Shown: positions 61,671 to 64,000 of the stretch, in pieces
Numbering within the stretch: position 1 is the stretch's first letter
How the letters are laid out: every line of letters starts with the position of its first letter
Assembly (NCBI GenBank): GCA_016125385.1
Contig: WGLV01000012.1
Span: 1-64,000 of the forward strand
DNA from: a bacterium
GTDB taxonomy: Bacteria > Hinthialibacterota > Hinthialibacteria > Hinthialibacterales > Hinthialibacteraceae
Reading direction: 5' to 3'
DNA length: 64,000 nt
Translations under genes and position numbers: made by a program
The notes under the pieces: generated by a model
The model's input: only the letters and a program-made list of their open reading frames with translations
Database searches by the model: none
What the model was told of the DNA's origin: nothing

Positions 61671-62522
61671 ATGCCTGTTATTGGAGCGCACGTGCCGGCG
61701 GCGGGCGGTTTGAAGAACAGCGTCGCCAACGCGATAAAAATCGGCGCGGAGTGCATGCAGATCTTCGGCGCCTCTTCCCGGCAATGGTCGGTCAAGCAAC
61801 CGAGCGGGGAAGAGATCGCGGAGTACAAGGCGGCTCTGCGCGAAGCGGGGCTGGGGCCGGTGTTTCTGCACGCGGCGTACCTCGTCAACCTGGCCAGCCC
61901 CTCGGCGGAGCAGCGGGGAAAATCGATTCAAAGCCTGGTGGAACACCTGAAGATCGCCTCGGCGATCGGAGCGGAGGGTTTGATCTTTCACCCCGGTTCG
62001 TCCAGGGGCGACCCGGTGGATGAAGCGGTGAAGCGCATCGCGTCTGGCGCCGGCGAAACGCTGGAGAAGGTCAAAGGGAAGAGCAAACTGATTCTGGAAA
62101 ACGACGTTGGCGGCGGCAACCTGGTGGGCGGGCTGGATGAAATCGGCCGCGTCATCAAACGGGTTAAATCGAAACGGCTGGGGGTGTGCATCGACACGGC
62201 GCATGGGCTCGAATCAGGGCTGATCGAACGATTCGACGAAGCGTCCGTAAAGCGGCTGTTCGACGAGTTTGATGAAAAGATCGGAATCGAACGCCTGCGG
62301 GTTCTTCACGTCAACGACTCGAAAACGCCGGCGGGCTCGCGCCGCGACCGGCATGAAAACATCGGGGAAGGCTACATCGGGCGGGACGGTTTCAGAGCGC
62401 TGGCGTCGGAACCGCGCGTCAGGGAACTGCCCTGGATCATGGAGGTTCCCGGATTCGACGGCAAAGGCCCCGACAAGCGCAACGTGGACCTGCTTCGGTC
62501 GATCGCCGCGTCACCTTCCTGA
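61671..62522 (+). CDS. nfo: deoxyribonuclease IV (endonuclease IV), AP endonuclease
   Basis: Cuts DNA 5' to abasic sites in base excision repair, using three zinc ions. 283 residues, the normal length. It begins MPVIGAHVPAAGGLKNSVANAIKIGAECMQIFG, with the family's IGAHVS-like start. Other motifs include FLHAAYLVNLASP, LIFHPGSS, LILENDVGGGN (metal Glu), GVCIDTAHG (metal Asp and His), LHVNDSKTPAGSRRDRHENIGEG and the late WIMEVPGFDG. The ATG at 61671 matches homologues; a longer frame upstream is not supported. It is likely translated without a leader. Confidence 0.96.
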   Translation: MPVIGAHVPAAGGLKNSVANAIKIGAECMQIFGASSRQWSVKQPSGEEIAEYKAALREAGLGPVFLHAAYLVNLASPSAEQRGKSIQSLVEHLKIASAIGAEGLIFHPGSSRGDPVDEAVKRIASGAGETLEKVKGKSKLILENDVGGGNLVGGLDEIGRVIKRVKSKRLGVCIDTAHGLESGLIERFDEASVKRLFDEFDEKIGIERLRVLHVNDSKTPAGSRRDRHENIGEGYIGRDGFRALASEPRVRELPWIMEVPGFDGKGPDKRNVDLLRSIAASPS

Positions 62523-62649
62523 CCCACCGTCAAATAAAACGGGGGAAGGGCAGGTAAGAAACCAGCCCCTGCGGCGAAATCGATATTAATCGTTTTCCTT
62601 AACACTGGTGCTAAGTGGGTTGATCTACGCTATCTGGCAAAACGGATTG

Positions 62650-64000
62650 CTAAACGCCTCGCTGGCCGTAGCCGCGTTTGGCGCCGTCGCCGAGGTCGGC
62701 GCGGGCGCGGTCGGCCAGAGCGGTCAGGCGCTCTACGACGTCAGGGTGCCGATCGACGAGATTATGCTCCTGATGGATGTCGGCCTCCAGATCGTATAAC
62801 GCGAGTTCGGTGCGGGCCTGTTCGTATTTCACCGGCATGCCGTTGACGCCGCCGGGCCGCCCGTTCAGCGTGCGGTAGGGGTGAGGGAAATGCAGGCTCC
62901 ATCGCCCGCTGCGCACCGCTTCCAAGTCTTTGTTCCAATAAAAATAGAGCGCGTCGTGCGGCGATTTCGCCCCCGGTTGGCCCTCCAGAATGGGCGAAAC
63001 GTCGAGTCCGTCGATGGGGTGATCGGGCAGGCGCGAGCCGGTGATGCCGGCCAGCGTGGGCAGCACGTCGATGGTCATCAGCGGCTCATCGCATGTCCGC
63101 CCCGCCTCGATCACGCCCGGCCAGCGCATGATGCAGGGCGTGCGCACCCCGCCGTCCCAGGTGGTACCCTTGCCCTCGCGCAACGGCCCTGCCGACCCGG
63201 CATGATCGCCGTAGCTGAGCCACGGCCCGTTATCGGAGGCGAAGATCACCAGCGTATCGCGCGTCAGGCTGAAACGGCGCAGCGCCGACATGATGCGCCC
63301 CACCGACCAGTCGATCTCCATAATGACGTCGCCGTAGAGGCCGCGCTTCGATTTGCCCCGGAAGACGTCCGAGACGTGCAGCGGGACGTGAGGCATATTG
63401 TGAGCGAGGTAGAGAAAGAAGGGGCGCTCGCGGTTGCGCGTGATGAAGTCGACGGCGCGGAAGGTGTAGTTCCGGGTGAGCTGGGTCAGATCGGGGTTGT
63501 ACTCGATGACGTCGTTGCCCTCAATCAGCGGCAGATCGGGAAAACTGTCCGTTTCTGGATGAAACGGCCACATATCGTGCGAATAGGGGATGCCGTAGTA
63601 TTCGTCGAAGCCGTGTTGCAGCGGCAGAAAGCGCTTGCTGTCGCCGAGGTGCCACTTGCCGAAGATGGCGGTGGCGTAGTCCTGCTGTTTGAGCAGCTGG
63701 GCGATGGTCATCTCTTCGTCGCTGATGCCCATTTTGCTGTTGGGGCCGGGCGCGCCATAGATGCCCACCCGGTTGGGGTAGCATCCGGTGAGCAGGGCGG
63801 TGCGCGAGGCGCCGCACACCGGCTGGGCGACGTAGAAGTTGGTGAACCGGATTCCCTCGCCGGCCAGGATGTCGAGGTTGGGAGTCTGGAAGCCCTTCGC
63901 GCCGAAGACGCCGACGTCGGCCCAGCCCTGGTCGTCGGTATAGATGATGACGACGTTGGGCAGGCGCCCGTTAGAGGCTCGCGCGGCGGAGGCGGCTCGG
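62650..64000 (-). CDS. sulfatase, N-terminus beyond right edge
   Basis: Predicted sulfate ester hydrolase of the formylglycine type. Reading continues to the window edge with no start inside, so the visible part is about 449 residues. From the edge it reads LPNVVIIYTDDQGWADVGVFG, with metal-binding Asp-Asp, then QPVCGASRTALLTG. The Cys in CGASR is the residue matured to formylglycine; the motif is C-x-A-S-R rather than C-x-P-S-R, a known variant. FGKWHLG, AHNMPHVPLHV, VIFASDNGPW and the C-terminal LYDLEADIHQEHNLV follow. It is probably exported, since an Ala-rich stretch precedes the domain. The target may be a sulfated polysaccharide. No anaerobic maturase gene is in view. Confidence 0.95.
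   Translation of the reverse strand, partial: RAASAARASNGRLPNVVIIYTDDQGWADVGVFGAKGFQTPNLDILAGEGIRFTNFYVAQPVCGASRTALLTGCYPNRVGIYGAPGPNSKMGISDEEMTIAQLLKQQDYATAIFGKWHLGDSKRFLPLQHGFDEYYGIPYSHDMWPFHPETDSFPDLPLIEGNDVIEYNPDLTQLTRNYTFRAVDFITRNRERPFFLYLAHNMPHVPLHVSDVFRGKSKRGLYGDVIMEIDWSVGRIMSALRRFSLTRDTLVIFASDNGPWLSYGDHAGSAGPLREGKGTTWDGGVRTPCIMRWPGVIEAGRTCDEPLMTIDVLPTLAGITGSRLPDHPIDGLDVSPILEGQPGAKSPHDALYFYWNKDLEAVRSGRWSLHFPHPYRTLNGRPGGVNGMPVKYEQARTELALYDLEADIHQEHNLVDRHPDVVERLTALADRARADLGDGAKRGYGQRGV

Noticed and set aside
1-64000. CRISPR arrays, tRNA or rRNA genes, integron sites
   Set aside because: No regularly spaced repeats, cloverleaf-like sequences or rRNA segments were recognised on reading the gaps; absence is by eye only.

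Overview
The window is a GC-rich bacterial chromosome segment with about 48 protein genes, no rRNA or tRNA that I could see, and no CRISPR array. The cell is a diderm heterotroph: there is an outer-membrane beta-barrel, a polysaccharide co-polymerase, a Tat-exported Gfo/Idh/MocA oxidoreductase, a ThuA-domain protein, a sulfatase, a GH42-like secreted glycosidase, xylose isomerase and type II secretion-like pseudopilins. This mix is typical of uncultured polysaccharide-degrading lineages around the PVC group, Sumerlaeota and Hydrogenedentota. I cannot name the phylum from sequence alone.

Layout. 0-8 kb: the 3' end of an IS5-type transposase, an AT-rich secreted protein, the oxidoreductase, xylA, a beta-barrel protein and a hybrid histidine kinase. 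8.3-9.9 kb: purE-purK. 10-19 kb: a modular secreted protein, a GT-C type membrane protein, a Cache-GGDEF diguanylate cyclase, a class D beta-lactamase and an ECF sigma/anti-sigma pair. 19-26 kb: two c-type cytochrome proteins (one a di-haem peroxidase), CstA, a Wzz-like protein and ribosomal protein L28. 26-27.2 kb: a HigBA/RelE-type toxin-antitoxin pair set in an array of dispersed repeats. 27-34 kb: the GH42-like enzyme, a radical SAM/SPASM protein, an alpha/beta hydrolase, a GcrA/Myb-like DNA-binding protein and a secreted protein. 34-38.5 kb: a complete BMP-type nucleoside ABC importer operon. 38.6-47 kb: a mannosyltransferase-like membrane protein, a coupled BON lipoprotein and macro-domain pair, a six-helix membrane protein, alanine racemase, a candidate small RNA, a DegT aminotransferase and a conserved Lys-rich protein. 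47-58 kb: mostly minus-strand genes for ThuA, an orphan ABC-exporter membrane protein, two GT-C membrane proteins, a pseudopilin-like protein, a Nudix hydrolase, a UbiD decarboxylase, a SnoaL-like protein and a protein with two cohesin-like domains. 58-64 kb: a small secreted protein, a DHH phosphoesterase, a DUF309 protein, a pseudopilin, endonuclease IV and the C-terminal part of a sulfatase that runs off the right edge.

No single new pathway spans the window. The least explained signals are small. The toxin-antitoxin promoter has an inverted repeat between its -35 and -10 boxes and appears to give a leaderless mRNA. A two-hairpin dispersed element sits on the 3' ends of unrelated genes. 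A promoter and intrinsic terminator enclose about 60 nt with no gene. Endonuclease IV has an extended -10 promoter placed for leaderless transcription. Function calls rest on reading motifs by eye; no database search was run.
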